NCBI GenBank assembly: GCA_036741535.1
Contig: DAINSB010000141.1
Span: 1 to 5,590 of the forward strand
Direction of reading: 5' to 3'
Source of the DNA: Thermocaproicibacter sp036741535
Lineage (GTDB): Bacteria; Bacillota; Clostridia; Oscillospirales; Acutalibacteraceae
Length of the DNA: 5,590 bases
The notes beneath the pieces were generated by a model that had not been told where the DNA came from, made no database searches, and saw only the letters and a list, made by a program, of their open reading frames with translations. A program made the translations under genes and the position numbers. Shown here piece after piece: positions 1-5,590 of this stretch; position 1 is the first letter of the stretch; every line of letters begins with the position of its first letter.

Positions 1-1
1 T

Positions 2-22
2 TCCGCGGCGTTTTCGGGATGC
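2..22 (+). other. Tail of lipoprotein signal peptide with lipobox
   Basis: The codons read S-A-A-F-S-G-C, with the cysteine at 20-22. F-S-G-C fits the loose lipobox pattern preceding a lipid-modified cysteine. It is followed by a polar flexible linker rich in Ser and Gly (RNSGDQTSSAGSAGGGSK), the usual tether between lipid anchor and folded domain in Gram-positive binding proteins. The charged start and most of the hydrophobic core lie outside the window, so the call rests on the lipobox, the linker and the family. Confidence 0.7.
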
Positions 23-1292
23 CGGAACTCCGGGGACCAGACCTCGTCGGCCGGCAGCGCAGGCGGGGGTTCCAAGACCAAGGTCGTGCTGTGGAACCAG
101 AAATTCGAGGACTGGAACCAGAAATTCTTTACAAAGGAATGCGAAGAGTACAACAAGCAAAGCACAAAATACAGCGTCGACCAGCAATTCATCGCCGGCG
201 ACGCCTGGACGGAAAAGATGAAAGCGGCGCAGGCGGCCAATCAGGCCCCGGATTCCTACGTGATGGCCTACAATGCCATTGCCCTGAGCGCGAAGGACGC
301 CACCATCCAGCCTCTCAACGACCTTCTGCCGCAGAGCTCATGGGACGATCTGAACGACAACGTGAAGGAAATGATCTCCTATCAGGGCAAATATTACGCG
401 TATCCGCAGCTCCTGGAGCCCTCCGCCCTGCTGTATTACCGGAAAGACCTCTTCCAAAGCGCCGGAATTTCCGCGGCGCCGAAAACCTGGGCAGAGCTCC
501 TGGAAGCCGCGAAAAAGCTGACGACGAACGATGTGTTCGGGCTTGAGATCCAGGGCTTCGGTGATGCGTGGACGTTCTGGGGCTGGGAGCAGCAGGCGGC
601 CGGGCATCAGGCCGTCTCCGACGACTGGTCGAAGGCGACCTGCACGGATCAGGGATTTATCGACCTTGCCAATTTCTTCAAGAGCCTTTATACCGAGAAG
701 GTCGTTCCCCAGCAGCCCCTTGCGGGATACACCGACATCCTCCCGTTCGGGAAAGGGGAGGTCGCCATGCAGATCTGCGGCTCCTGGGCCATCGCGGAAC
801 TGAAGAACACCTATCCGGATATGGTGGACAAAACGGAGGTCGCCCCCGTAACCCACCAAGGACGGAAACCCGGACGCCACGACGGCGACGATGGGCGGCT
901 GGTCCTACGTGATCGACGCCAAGAGCAAGAACCCGGCCGGCGCAGCGGATTACATCCACTGGCTTCTGGCGGACGATCCGGCCAGGCCGGCGGCGTTCTT
1001 TAAGGTCGCGCAGTACTCCAAGGCTGCGCCCCGCAAGAGCGTCGAGACCGAGATCCAGAAAGACAGCGAGGCCGCGAGCAGCCCGTGGGCAGCGGTGGTT
1101 GCCGACGTGGCGAAGAAGGCCATCCCGGAGCCCTTGTTCCTCTACGACATCCAGACGGCCGTGGCCGGCGGTTTTGAGAAGACCGCGATCGGCGGCGCGG
1201 ACGCAAGCCAGGCGATGGCGGAGGCCGCAAAATCCATTCAGGCTCTGATCGATTCCAACAAACTCGCCGGCACGAACCCGCGGGCGAAGTGA
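2..1292 (+). CDS. CUT1 carbohydrate ABC transporter substrate-binding lipoprotein, 5'-partial, apparent frameshift (possible pseudogene)
   Basis: This is the extracellular sugar-capture component of the importer encoded just downstream. The frame starting at base 2 opens inside a signal peptide (SAAFSGC), so the true start lies before the window. The lipid-anchor cysteine is codon 20-22 and is followed by a Ser/Gly-rich linker. Family-typical stretches follow: LLYYRKDLFQSAGI (about bases 428-469), PKTWAELLEAAKKL, and GKGEVAMQICGSWAIAELK (about 749-805). This frame then degenerates after EVAPV (836-850) into Arg/Gly-rich sequence and stops at 1001-1003. The frame from 852 continues sensibly with PTKDGNP, then MGGWSYVIDAKSKNP, and ends at TGA 1290-1292. 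Removing one base at 849-851 joins the halves into a mature lipoprotein of about 423 residues, a normal length for the family. Both halves otherwise look intact, so this is either a sequencing or assembly error or a very recent mutation. The ligand is unknown. Confidence 0.9.
849..851 (+). other. Apparent +1 frameshift in the binding-protein gene
   Basis: Upstream the coding frame is GAG GTC GCC CCC GTA (836-850). Downstream, family-like sequence resumes only from CCC ACC AAG GAC at 852. The downstream frame, traced backwards, has a TAA at 849-851, so the disruption must lie at or after 849. The simplest reading is one extra A in the AA at 850-851, which would restore V-P-T-K-D-G-N-P. There is no long homopolymer at this exact spot, though a run of five C lies just before it (843-847). 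Confidence 0.85.
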
Positions 1293-1309
1293 CGGTCGGC
1301 AGATGATTT

Positions 1310-1344
1310 CGGCTGCGGGGAAAAGAAGCTTTTCCCCGCAGCCG
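1310..1344 (+). promoter_or_regulatory. Perfect 16-bp intercistronic stem-loop between binding-protein and permease genes
   Basis: CGGCTGCGGGGAAAAG (1310-1325) is exactly complementary to CTTTTCCCCGCAGCCG (1329-1344), leaving a three-base AAG loop; a T-G wobble at 1309/1345 could extend it. It lies 17 bases after the binding-protein stop and 7 bases before the Shine-Dalgarno of the first permease. No U-run follows the stem (GCGTTTC), so it is not a classical intrinsic terminator. In importer operons, stem-loops at this junction are known to protect the upstream transcript end and let binding protein be made in excess over permeases. That role here is inferred from position. Partial termination or attenuation is the alternative. 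Confidence 0.8.
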
Positions 1345-1351
1345 GCGTTTC

Positions 1352-1359
1352 AAGGAGGT
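1352..1359 (+). promoter_or_regulatory. Ribosome binding site of the first permease
   Basis: AAGGAGGT is a near-perfect match to the anti-Shine-Dalgarno sequence, 7 bases before the ATG at 1367. It selects this start over the in-frame ATG at 1409. It lies just after the stem-loop at 1310-1344, so the permease has its own strong translation start. Confidence 0.85.
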
Positions 1360-1366
1360 CTTTTTC

Positions 1367-2287
1367 ATGCTGGTTGGTGCGAAAGCGGTCCCGGCTCCCA
1401 AAAACAAGATGAAGCGCCAGGACCATGTGACGGCGTATCTGATGGTTTTGCCCGCCGTGGCGCTGCTTTTGATCTTTGTGATCGCCCCGCTGTTCATGGC
1501 GGTGGAAAAAAGTTTCACGGACTGGAATTTTTATAAGTCCTCCGTCTTCGTGGGGCTGAAGAATTACCGGATCATCCTCGAAAACGAGTATTTCCGCGCG
1601 GCCGTTTTCAACGCGTTCAAATTCGTGCTGATCATCGTGCCGGCCCAAATCGTCCTGTCGTTCCTGTTCGCCCACGTGCTGGCGAAAATGGTGCGCTGGG
1701 CGGGGACCTTTACGAAGATGTCCATTTACGTCCCGACCGTGATCGCCGGCGTGGTGGCCTCCGTCATTTTTATCTTTCTGCTGGACTACAGGGCCGGCCT
1801 GCTGCAGCAGATCGTGATGGCCCTCGGGCTGCCCAGGCAGGCGTTCCTCGCGGATAAAAAGCTGGCGACGGTTTCGATCTCGGTCGCCTCGATCTGGCTC
1901 GGGTTCGGCTACAATGCGCTCGTAATGTACGCCGGGCTGCTGGATGTGCCCCAGGAATATTACGAGGCGGCCAGCATCGACGGCGCGAACGGATTCGTCA
2001 AGATGTTCCGCATCACGATCCCGTGCATGAAAAACATTTTCGTGCTCCTGATCATCGGCCTGGTCACCGGCACCCTCCAGACCTTCGATCTGCCGTACAT
2101 GATGACGAACGGCGGCCCGGAATCGACCACGCTGACCCCCATGCTGTATCTCTACAACAATTACCGCGACCTGAACAAGACCATGGGGTATTCCATTGCG
2201 GGGGCGATTCTGATGATGTTCCTGATCGCCTTCATCAACAGCTTCGTCTTCCGGATCATCCGTTCGGAAAAAGTCATCGACGGTTAG
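1367..2287 (+). CDS. Carbohydrate ABC transporter permease, MalF/UgpA-like (CUT1 family)
   Basis: A 306-residue integral membrane subunit that, with the next gene product, forms the sugar channel across the cytoplasmic membrane. I see six hydrophobic segments at about residues 23-45, 83-106, 118-139, 169-190, 222-242 and 274-296. The cytoplasmic EAA loop at 197-219 reads EYYEAASIDGANGF followed by an ITIP ending; this is the docking site for the ATPase. FDLPYMMTNGGP at 240-251 is a signature of the MalF-like partner. The N-terminus is short, without the extra segments of enteric MalF, as is usual in Bacillota CUT1 permeases. The strong ribosome binding site at 1352-1359 fixes the start. The stop is 13 bp before the next start, so the two permeases are co-transcribed. 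Substrate is not predictable from the permease. Confidence 0.95.
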   Translation: MLVGAKAVPAPKNKMKRQDHVTAYLMVLPAVALLLIFVIAPLFMAVEKSFTDWNFYKSSVFVGLKNYRIILENEYFRAAVFNAFKFVLIIVPAQIVLSFLFAHVLAKMVRWAGTFTKMSIYVPTVIAGVVASVIFIFLLDYRAGLLQQIVMALGLPRQAFLADKKLATVSISVASIWLGFGYNALVMYAGLLDVPQEYYEAASIDGANGFVKMFRITIPCMKNIFVLLIIGLVTGTLQTFDLPYMMTNGGPESTTLTPMLYLYNNYRDLNKTMGYSIAGAILMMFLIAFINSFVFRIIRSEKVIDG

Positions 2288-2293
2288 GGGGGA
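2286..2293 (+). promoter_or_regulatory. Ribosome binding site of the second permease, overlapping the preceding stop codon
   Basis: The purine run AGGGGGGA begins inside the TAG stop of the first permease (2285-2287) and ends 7 bases before the ATG at 2301. It is weaker than the other sites in the window. The overlap with the stop suggests that ribosomes finishing the first permease re-initiate on the second, which would keep the two subunits in balance (inference). Confidence 0.6.
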
Positions 2294-2300
2294 AAAGCGT

Positions 2301-3137
2301 ATGCGTAAAAAAATCAAAAAGGACGTGGGCACGGTCCTCTGCACGATCCTCGGCCTGGTCGTCGCGCTGATCTCGCTTTTTCCGCTGATCTGGATGGCGC
2401 TGGCGGGATTCAAGCCGGAATCGGAGGTCCTGACGGTCCCAATCAAAATTTTCCCTGAGAAATGGGTGACGGAGAGCTATGAGACACTGTTTTCCGACCC
2501 CTCCTATAATTTTTTCCAGACTTTTTTAGTAACGCTGGCGGTGGCCCTGCTGGGGGCGTTCCTCTCCCTCGCCGTCAACATGATGGCCGCCTATGTGTTC
2601 GCCCGGCTGGAATTTCCGCTCAAAAAGCTGATCTGGGCCGTCTGCATCTCCTCCATGTACATCCCGGGGCTGACGATCCTGCTGACGTCGTTCCTCGTCG
2701 TGTTCAACCTGGGGATGCTGAACACCGTGACGGTGCTGGTGCTGCCGGGCGTGGCGGCCGGCTATTCCATCTTTTTCTTCCGGCAGTTCTTCATGAACCT
2801 TCCCGCCAGCCTGGAAGAGGCCGCCCTGATCGACGGCTGCTCCCGCTTCGGCATTTTCACGCGCATCTTTCTGCCGCTTTCCACCTCGCCGATGGTGATC
2901 ATGGGCATCGGGACGTTCGTCGGCTACTGGAACAGCTTCATGTGGCCGTCCATGACGATCTCCGACCCCGCGCTGATGCAGATGATGCAGATCATCCGTT
3001 CCCTCCGCTCCGCGTATTCCACGAAGTTCGGCGTTGTGATGGCGGCCTCCACCCTCGCCGCCGTCCCGCCGATCGTCCTGTTCCTGATTTTCCAGAAGCA
3101 TATCGTCAAGGGAATCGTTCTTTCCGGCCTGAAATAA
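2301..3137 (+). CDS. Carbohydrate ABC transporter permease, MalG/UgpE-like (CUT1 family)
   Basis: A 278-residue membrane subunit, the expected length for the MalG-like partner of a CUT1 importer. A basic N-terminus (MRKKIKK) leads into hydrophobic segments at about residues 9-34, 72-99, 110-132, 142-163, 195-217 and 247-265. FKPESEV at 37-43 matches the conserved region after the first segment. The ATPase-docking EAA loop is at 171-194, with LEEAALIDGC followed by the IFLPLS ending. The C-terminal FQKHIVKGIVLSGLK fits the family's conserved tail. The pair with the upstream permease is complete and no residue expected of the family is obviously missing. No ATPase gene follows; the next gene is an enzyme 19 bp downstream. 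Confidence 0.95.
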   Translation: MRKKIKKDVGTVLCTILGLVVALISLFPLIWMALAGFKPESEVLTVPIKIFPEKWVTESYETLFSDPSYNFFQTFLVTLAVALLGAFLSLAVNMMAAYVFARLEFPLKKLIWAVCISSMYIPGLTILLTSFLVVFNLGMLNTVTVLVLPGVAAGYSIFFFRQFFMNLPASLEEAALIDGCSRFGIFTRIFLPLSTSPMVIMGIGTFVGYWNSFMWPSMTISDPALMQMMQIIRSLRSAYSTKFGVVMAASTLAAVPPIVLFLIFQKHIVKGIVLSGLK

Positions 3138-3144
3138 TGCGGAC

Positions 3145-3150
3145 GGAGGT
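3145..3150 (+). promoter_or_regulatory. Ribosome binding site of the DUF6259-like gene
   Basis: GGAGGT sits 6 bases before the ATG at 3157 and 7 bases after the permease stop codon (3135-3137). It supports that ATG as the true start and shows the enzyme is translated from its own strong site within the same transcript. Confidence 0.8.
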
Positions 3151-3156
3151 GCTTTT

Positions 3157-5418
3157 ATGACGCTTATTTCCAATGAGCGGCTTTTGATCGGCTTTTCGGA
3201 CGAGGACGGTTCGGTCCTGAAGCTGGCCGACAAAAAACGCGGCATCGTCTATGTGGACTGCGCGGAAGGGCAGCACTCGCCGCCGTTCGAAATCGACCTG
3301 GGCTCCGGCCTTGTGCGGAAGGGGGGAAAATTCCGGTTCCACACCGACGCGGCGGAGGACGGGACGGTCGTTTGCAGTCTGGAGTGGAAGCTGCCGGAGG
3401 CGCGCGTCCGGGTGGAGGCGCGGATCTCCCTGGCCAAGGACGCGGAGGAGGCCGTTTTCACCTCTCGGGTCGTCAACGAAGGGCAGGGGCGGGTCCTCGC
3501 CCTGAAATACCCGGTGATCGGGGGGCTGGGCCCGATCTCCGCGGGCGGCCAGGACGATTACCTGGTCCATCCGTACGCCACGGGTTTCTGCGTCCACGAC
3601 CCGTTCCATAACTTCGCCGCCGAGGGCACCGGCTTTGCCTCCATGCCTTACCCGGAATCCTTTTCCGGGTGCAGCATGCAGTTCCTGGCCTATTACGGGA
3701 AGACGCGGGGCGGCCTGTACGCCGCCGCCTACGACCCGGACTGTCACATGAAATGGCTGAACTTCTGCCGCCGCGGCTCCGGGCTGGAATTATCCCTGAT
3801 GTACGGCTTCGACGACGCGGCCCCGGGGAAGGGCACCGCCGCCGGCTATCCATTCGTGGTGAGGCTGCTGCCAGCGGGCGGCTGGCACCGGGCGGCCGAC
3901 CTTTACAAACGCTGGGCCGTCCGGCAGAAATGGTGCGCGAAAGGAACGCTGGCCTCGCGCGCGGAGGGCGATAAGGCGAAATGGCTGCTCGAAGACGTGG
4001 GCCTCGCCACGTTTGGCATCGACGCCTCCCGCGACCGGTCCCGGTGGCTGAAGCGGTACCACGAGCTGACGCGCACGCGGATCTTCCATATCACGGGTCC
4101 CGACTGGCCGAAGGCGGGGCAGAATTACGGCGGCCGCATCTGCGGCGGCTACGACGATTGGTTCCCCGTGCGCTTCGACCCGGGCAATCTCCGCACGATC
4201 CGGGAAAACGGCGACTATTACGCCCCGTTCGAGTTTGACGCGATCGTCGACCCCCGCGGGGCCGACGGCGAAGAGCTGCGGGCCAACCGCATGCAGCTTC
4301 CCGAGAGAACCTACAGCCTGGACGGATACCGCTTCCATATCCTCTGCCCCGCCACCGGCTATGCGAAGAAGCTGCACGTCGAGCGGGACCGGGAGTTGAT
4401 GGCGGAAACCGGCTGCGACGCGCTCTATTACGACATTTCGGCCAACAATCTGCTCCCCGTCTGTATGGACGCCGCCCACGAGCATCGCCCGGGGGCCGGC
4501 GGGGCGATCACCCGTGCCTTCAAGGAGAACTACGAGGCCACCCGGGCGGCGGTCACGGAGCGCGCGGGAAAATACGTGCCGATCGGCACTGAGATGATGA
4601 ACGAGGTGTTCCTCGACGACCTCGATTTTTATCAGGCCCGGGCCTGGGCGGAGCCGGCGTCAGCTTTCGAGGGCGGGGCGTTCCGCGCCCTTCTGAAGAG
4701 CGGAGAGATGAGGGCGGTCCCCCTTTTCAGCTATGTCTACCACGAATACGGGGCGCAGCGGCTCGACGGCTGGGGCAAGCTCGTCGGCGAGATCGGCGAC
4801 CTGTTTTACCATACCGTTGCGAAAACCTATCTGTGGGGCGGCATCTATGAGCTCAATTACGAGTACAGCCCGATGGAAGCCGTCGAAGGGGTGGAAAACG
4901 ATCCGGCGGAGCATTACTGCCCGTTCAAAAAAGAAGGGTTCGCGCTCCGGGAGGACCGCGCCGCCTATCTCGCCCAGTTCGCCGGGCTGAGGACCGGCTG
5001 CGGGAACCAGTACCTGGCCTACGGCCGGATGCTGCCTCCCCTGGAACTGGATACGCCGGCTCACGAATTTACGTGGATGCACTACAACTGCAGCGCGGAC
5101 TGGGCCGAATACCACGATTCGGGCGTCTATACCGCCGATTCCGTCGTCACGTCGTCCTGGATGTCCGTGGGGTCCGAAAATCCTTCCGTCGGCATTTTTT
5201 TCGCCAACACGACCGGGCGGGCGCAGACGTTCGGCGCGGCGCTGGATATCCGGCGGTACGGCGTCGAAAGCGCGCGGAGGGGCCGCCTGATCGGCGGCTT
5301 TTCCGGCGGACGGGGCATACGGCGGCGGGAAATCGGGACGTTTTCGCCGGGTATCCCGAGAACGGCGGAGATTACCCTGGACCCTTATACCGTCGTCATG
5401 CTGGAACTGGTCCCATAG
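3157..5418 (+). CDS. DUF6259-like glycoside-hydrolase-type protein, cytosolic, specificity unknown
   Basis: A 753-residue protein with no signal peptide or membrane segment and 14 cysteines, so it probably acts in the cytosol on imported sugar. Residues 1-235 look like an N-terminal beta-sandwich, opening ISNERLLIGFSDEDGSVLKL and including SMQFLAYYGKTRGGLYAAAYD at 173-193. WHRAADLYKRWAVRQKWC at 243-260 resembles the linker that leads into the barrel in several glycosidase-like families. Residues about 280-630 look like a TIM barrel. DALYYDIS (421-428, D426) and GTEMMNE (477-483, E479 and E483) are candidate catalytic segments at barrel strand ends. The last 100 or so residues (SVGIFFANTTG, then ITLDPYTVVMLEL) look like a C-terminal beta domain. 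I assign DUF6259 from recalled motif style, not from a search. Reaction and substrate are unknown; a neighbouring family of retaining glycosidases is the main alternative. Confidence 0.7.
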   Translation: MTLISNERLLIGFSDEDGSVLKLADKKRGIVYVDCAEGQHSPPFEIDLGSGLVRKGGKFRFHTDAAEDGTVVCSLEWKLPEARVRVEARISLAKDAEEAVFTSRVVNEGQGRVLALKYPVIGGLGPISAGGQDDYLVHPYATGFCVHDPFHNFAAEGTGFASMPYPESFSGCSMQFLAYYGKTRGGLYAAAYDPDCHMKWLNFCRRGSGLELSLMYGFDDAAPGKGTAAGYPFVVRLLPAGGWHRAADLYKRWAVRQKWCAKGTLASRAEGDKAKWLLEDVGLATFGIDASRDRSRWLKRYHELTRTRIFHITGPDWPKAGQNYGGRICGGYDDWFPVRFDPGNLRTIRENGDYYAPFEFDAIVDPRGADGEELRANRMQLPERTYSLDGYRFHILCPATGYAKKLHVERDRELMAETGCDALYYDISANNLLPVCMDAAHEHRPGAGGAITRAFKENYEATRAAVTERAGKYVPIGTEMMNEVFLDDLDFYQARAWAEPASAFEGGAFRALLKSGEMRAVPLFSYVYHEYGAQRLDGWGKLVGEIGDLFYHTVAKTYLWGGIYELNYEYSPMEAVEGVENDPAEHYCPFKKEGFALREDRAAYLAQFAGLRTGCGNQYLAYGRMLPPLELDTPAHEFTWMHYNCSADWAEYHDSGVYTADSVVTSSWMSVGSENPSVGIFFANTTGRAQTFGAALDIRRYGVESARRGRLIGGFSGGRGIRRREIGTFSPGIPRTAEITLDPYTVVMLELVP

Positions 5419-5429
5419 GGTTTCCCTAT
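5415..5429 (+). repeat. Small inverted repeat at the DUF6259-like stop codon
   Basis: ATAGGG-TTT-CCCTAT is a perfect 6-bp dyad with a 3-base spacer and includes the TAG stop (5416-5418). An AT-rich stretch follows, but there is no clean U-run and the stem is short. It could be a weak terminator or transcription pause, or chance. Confidence 0.4.
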
Positions 5430-5432
5430 ACT

Positions 5433-5461
5433 TTATCATTAAAATATAGTAATATTACAGT
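5433..5461 (+). promoter_or_regulatory. Candidate weak promoter upstream of the last gene
   Basis: TTATCA (5433-5438) and TACAGT (5456-5461) are separated by 17 bases and each matches four of six positions of the housekeeping -35 and -10 consensus. Transcription would start near 5468, about 26 bases before the ATG at 5494. The only AT-rich stretch in the window is here, which favours a regulatory role, but AT-rich DNA yields such matches by chance. Confidence 0.3.
5449..5458 (+). promoter_or_regulatory. 10-bp perfect palindrome, possible operator
   Basis: GTAATATTAC is self-complementary, and TA/TA flanks at 5445-5446 and 5461-5462 add two more symmetric pairs on each side after a two-base mismatch. 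It overlaps the candidate -10 element at 5456-5461, where a repressor site would be expected. It does not match the usual LacI-family operator pattern. No regulator gene is visible in the window. Confidence 0.2.
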
Positions 5462-5483
5462 AAGGAAAGGTTTATCCAAAAAT

Positions 5484-5489
5484 GGAGGT
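5484..5489 (+). promoter_or_regulatory. Ribosome binding site of the last gene
   Basis: GGAGGT lies 4 bases before the ATG at 5494. It selects this start over the in-frame ATG at 5527, which has no comparable site before it. Confidence 0.75.
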
Positions 5490-5493
5490 ATCT

Positions 5494-5590
5494 ATGAACA
5501 GCAGCGGAAATTCTCTGAACTCGGCAATGGGCGCACTCTCTCAGCTTTCCGACGCCGAGACGCGGTCGATCTCACCGGAGAACCCGACGG
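5494..5590 (+). CDS. N-terminus of a probable DUF2961/GH172-type glycosidase, 3'-partial
   Basis: Only 32 codons are visible before the window ends. The reading frame is open, starts after a clear GGAGGT site, and has no signal peptide in the visible part. The segment LSDAETRSISPENPT (residues 18-32) resembles the start of many DUF2961 proteins, where a leucine-rich opening leads to a R-(S/A)-I-S-x-E-N-P-T-G motif; this is recalled, not searched. DUF2961 includes family GH172, whose characterised members act on alpha-linked fructofuranosides or D-arabinofuranosides. If correct, this is the second cytosolic sugar-cleaving enzyme of the operon. The 75-bp AT-rich gap before it leaves room for separate control. 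With so little sequence, the family call is tentative; the presence of a gene is well supported. Confidence 0.6.
   Translation, partial: MNSSGNSLNSAMGALSQLSDAETRSISPENPT

Noticed and set aside
19..546. 175-codon open frame on the + strand over the binding-protein start
   Set aside because: Arg/Gly/Pro-rich shadow of the binding-protein frame, which carries the lipobox and family motifs.
843..855. Programmed ribosomal frameshift in the binding protein
   Set aside because: The site lacks a recognisable slippery sequence plus stop or stimulatory element, and binding proteins are not known to need one. A base-call error or mutation is simpler.
1310..1350. Rho-independent terminator after the binding-protein gene
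   Set aside because: The stem is strong but is followed by GCGTTTC instead of a U-run, and the operon clearly continues. Partial termination remains possible, so it is listed as a regulatory stem-loop.
1238..2446. 402-codon open frame on the - strand across the permeases
   Set aside because: Its composition is dominated by His, Arg, Gln, Asp and Gly, it has no recognisable motif, and it lies opposite a clear permease with six membrane segments. Long antisense frames are expected opposite GC-rich coding DNA.
2526..3245. 239-codon open frame on the - strand over the second permease
   Set aside because: Low-complexity His/Arg/Gly/Gln composition opposite a well-supported permease; no ribosome binding site or motif supports it.
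3790..4485. 231-codon open frame on the - strand inside the DUF6259-like gene
   Set aside because: Shadow frame opposite the barrel region of a clear 753-residue gene; Val/Gly/Arg-rich with no motif.

Overview
The window is a segment of a GC-rich sugar-uptake and glycan-degradation operon, read entirely on the + strand. In order it holds: (1) the 3' part of an extracellular lipoprotein solute-binding protein, whose signal-peptide start lies before the window and whose reading frame is broken by an apparent single-base insertion near position 851; (2) and (3) the two membrane permeases of a CUT1-type (MalF/MalG-like) carbohydrate ABC importer; (4) a 753-residue cytosolic protein that I read as a DUF6259-type glycoside-hydrolase-like protein of unknown specificity; and (5) the first 32 codons of another gene, whose N-terminus resembles DUF2961/GH172 glycosidases.

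The organism is most likely a Gram-positive member of the Bacillota, perhaps a GC-rich clostridial (Oscillospirales-like) lineage. The grounds are a lipobox followed by a Ser/Gly-rich linker on the binding protein, strong GGAGG-type ribosome binding sites before the genes, and a CUT1 importer without its own ATPase in the visible part. The last feature is common in Bacillota, where one MsmX-type ATPase serves many importers. This placement is inference from gene style only.

Layout. 2-1292: binding protein (frame broken at about 849-851). 1293-1366: short spacer holding a perfect 16-bp stem-loop followed by a strong Shine-Dalgarno. 1367-2287 and 2301-3137: permeases 13 bp apart. 3157-5418: DUF6259-like gene, 19 bp after the second permease. 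5419-5493: a 75-bp AT-rich gap, very unlike the GC-rich coding DNA, with a small dyad at the stop codon, a palindrome and a weak promoter-like pair. 5494-end: start of the DUF2961/GH172-like gene. No stretch over 300 bases lacks a gene, and I saw no tRNA, rRNA, CRISPR array, insertion sequence or attachment site.

How the parts fit together (inference): the lipoprotein captures an oligosaccharide outside the cell and the permease pair, energised by an ATPase encoded elsewhere, brings it in. The DUF6259-like enzyme, which has no signal peptide, and the downstream glycosidase-like protein would then act on it in the cytosol. The substrate cannot be read from the sequence. The pairing of an uncharacterised barrel-type enzyme with a GH172-like one, a family with characterised furanosidases, makes this a candidate for an undescribed oligosaccharide pathway.
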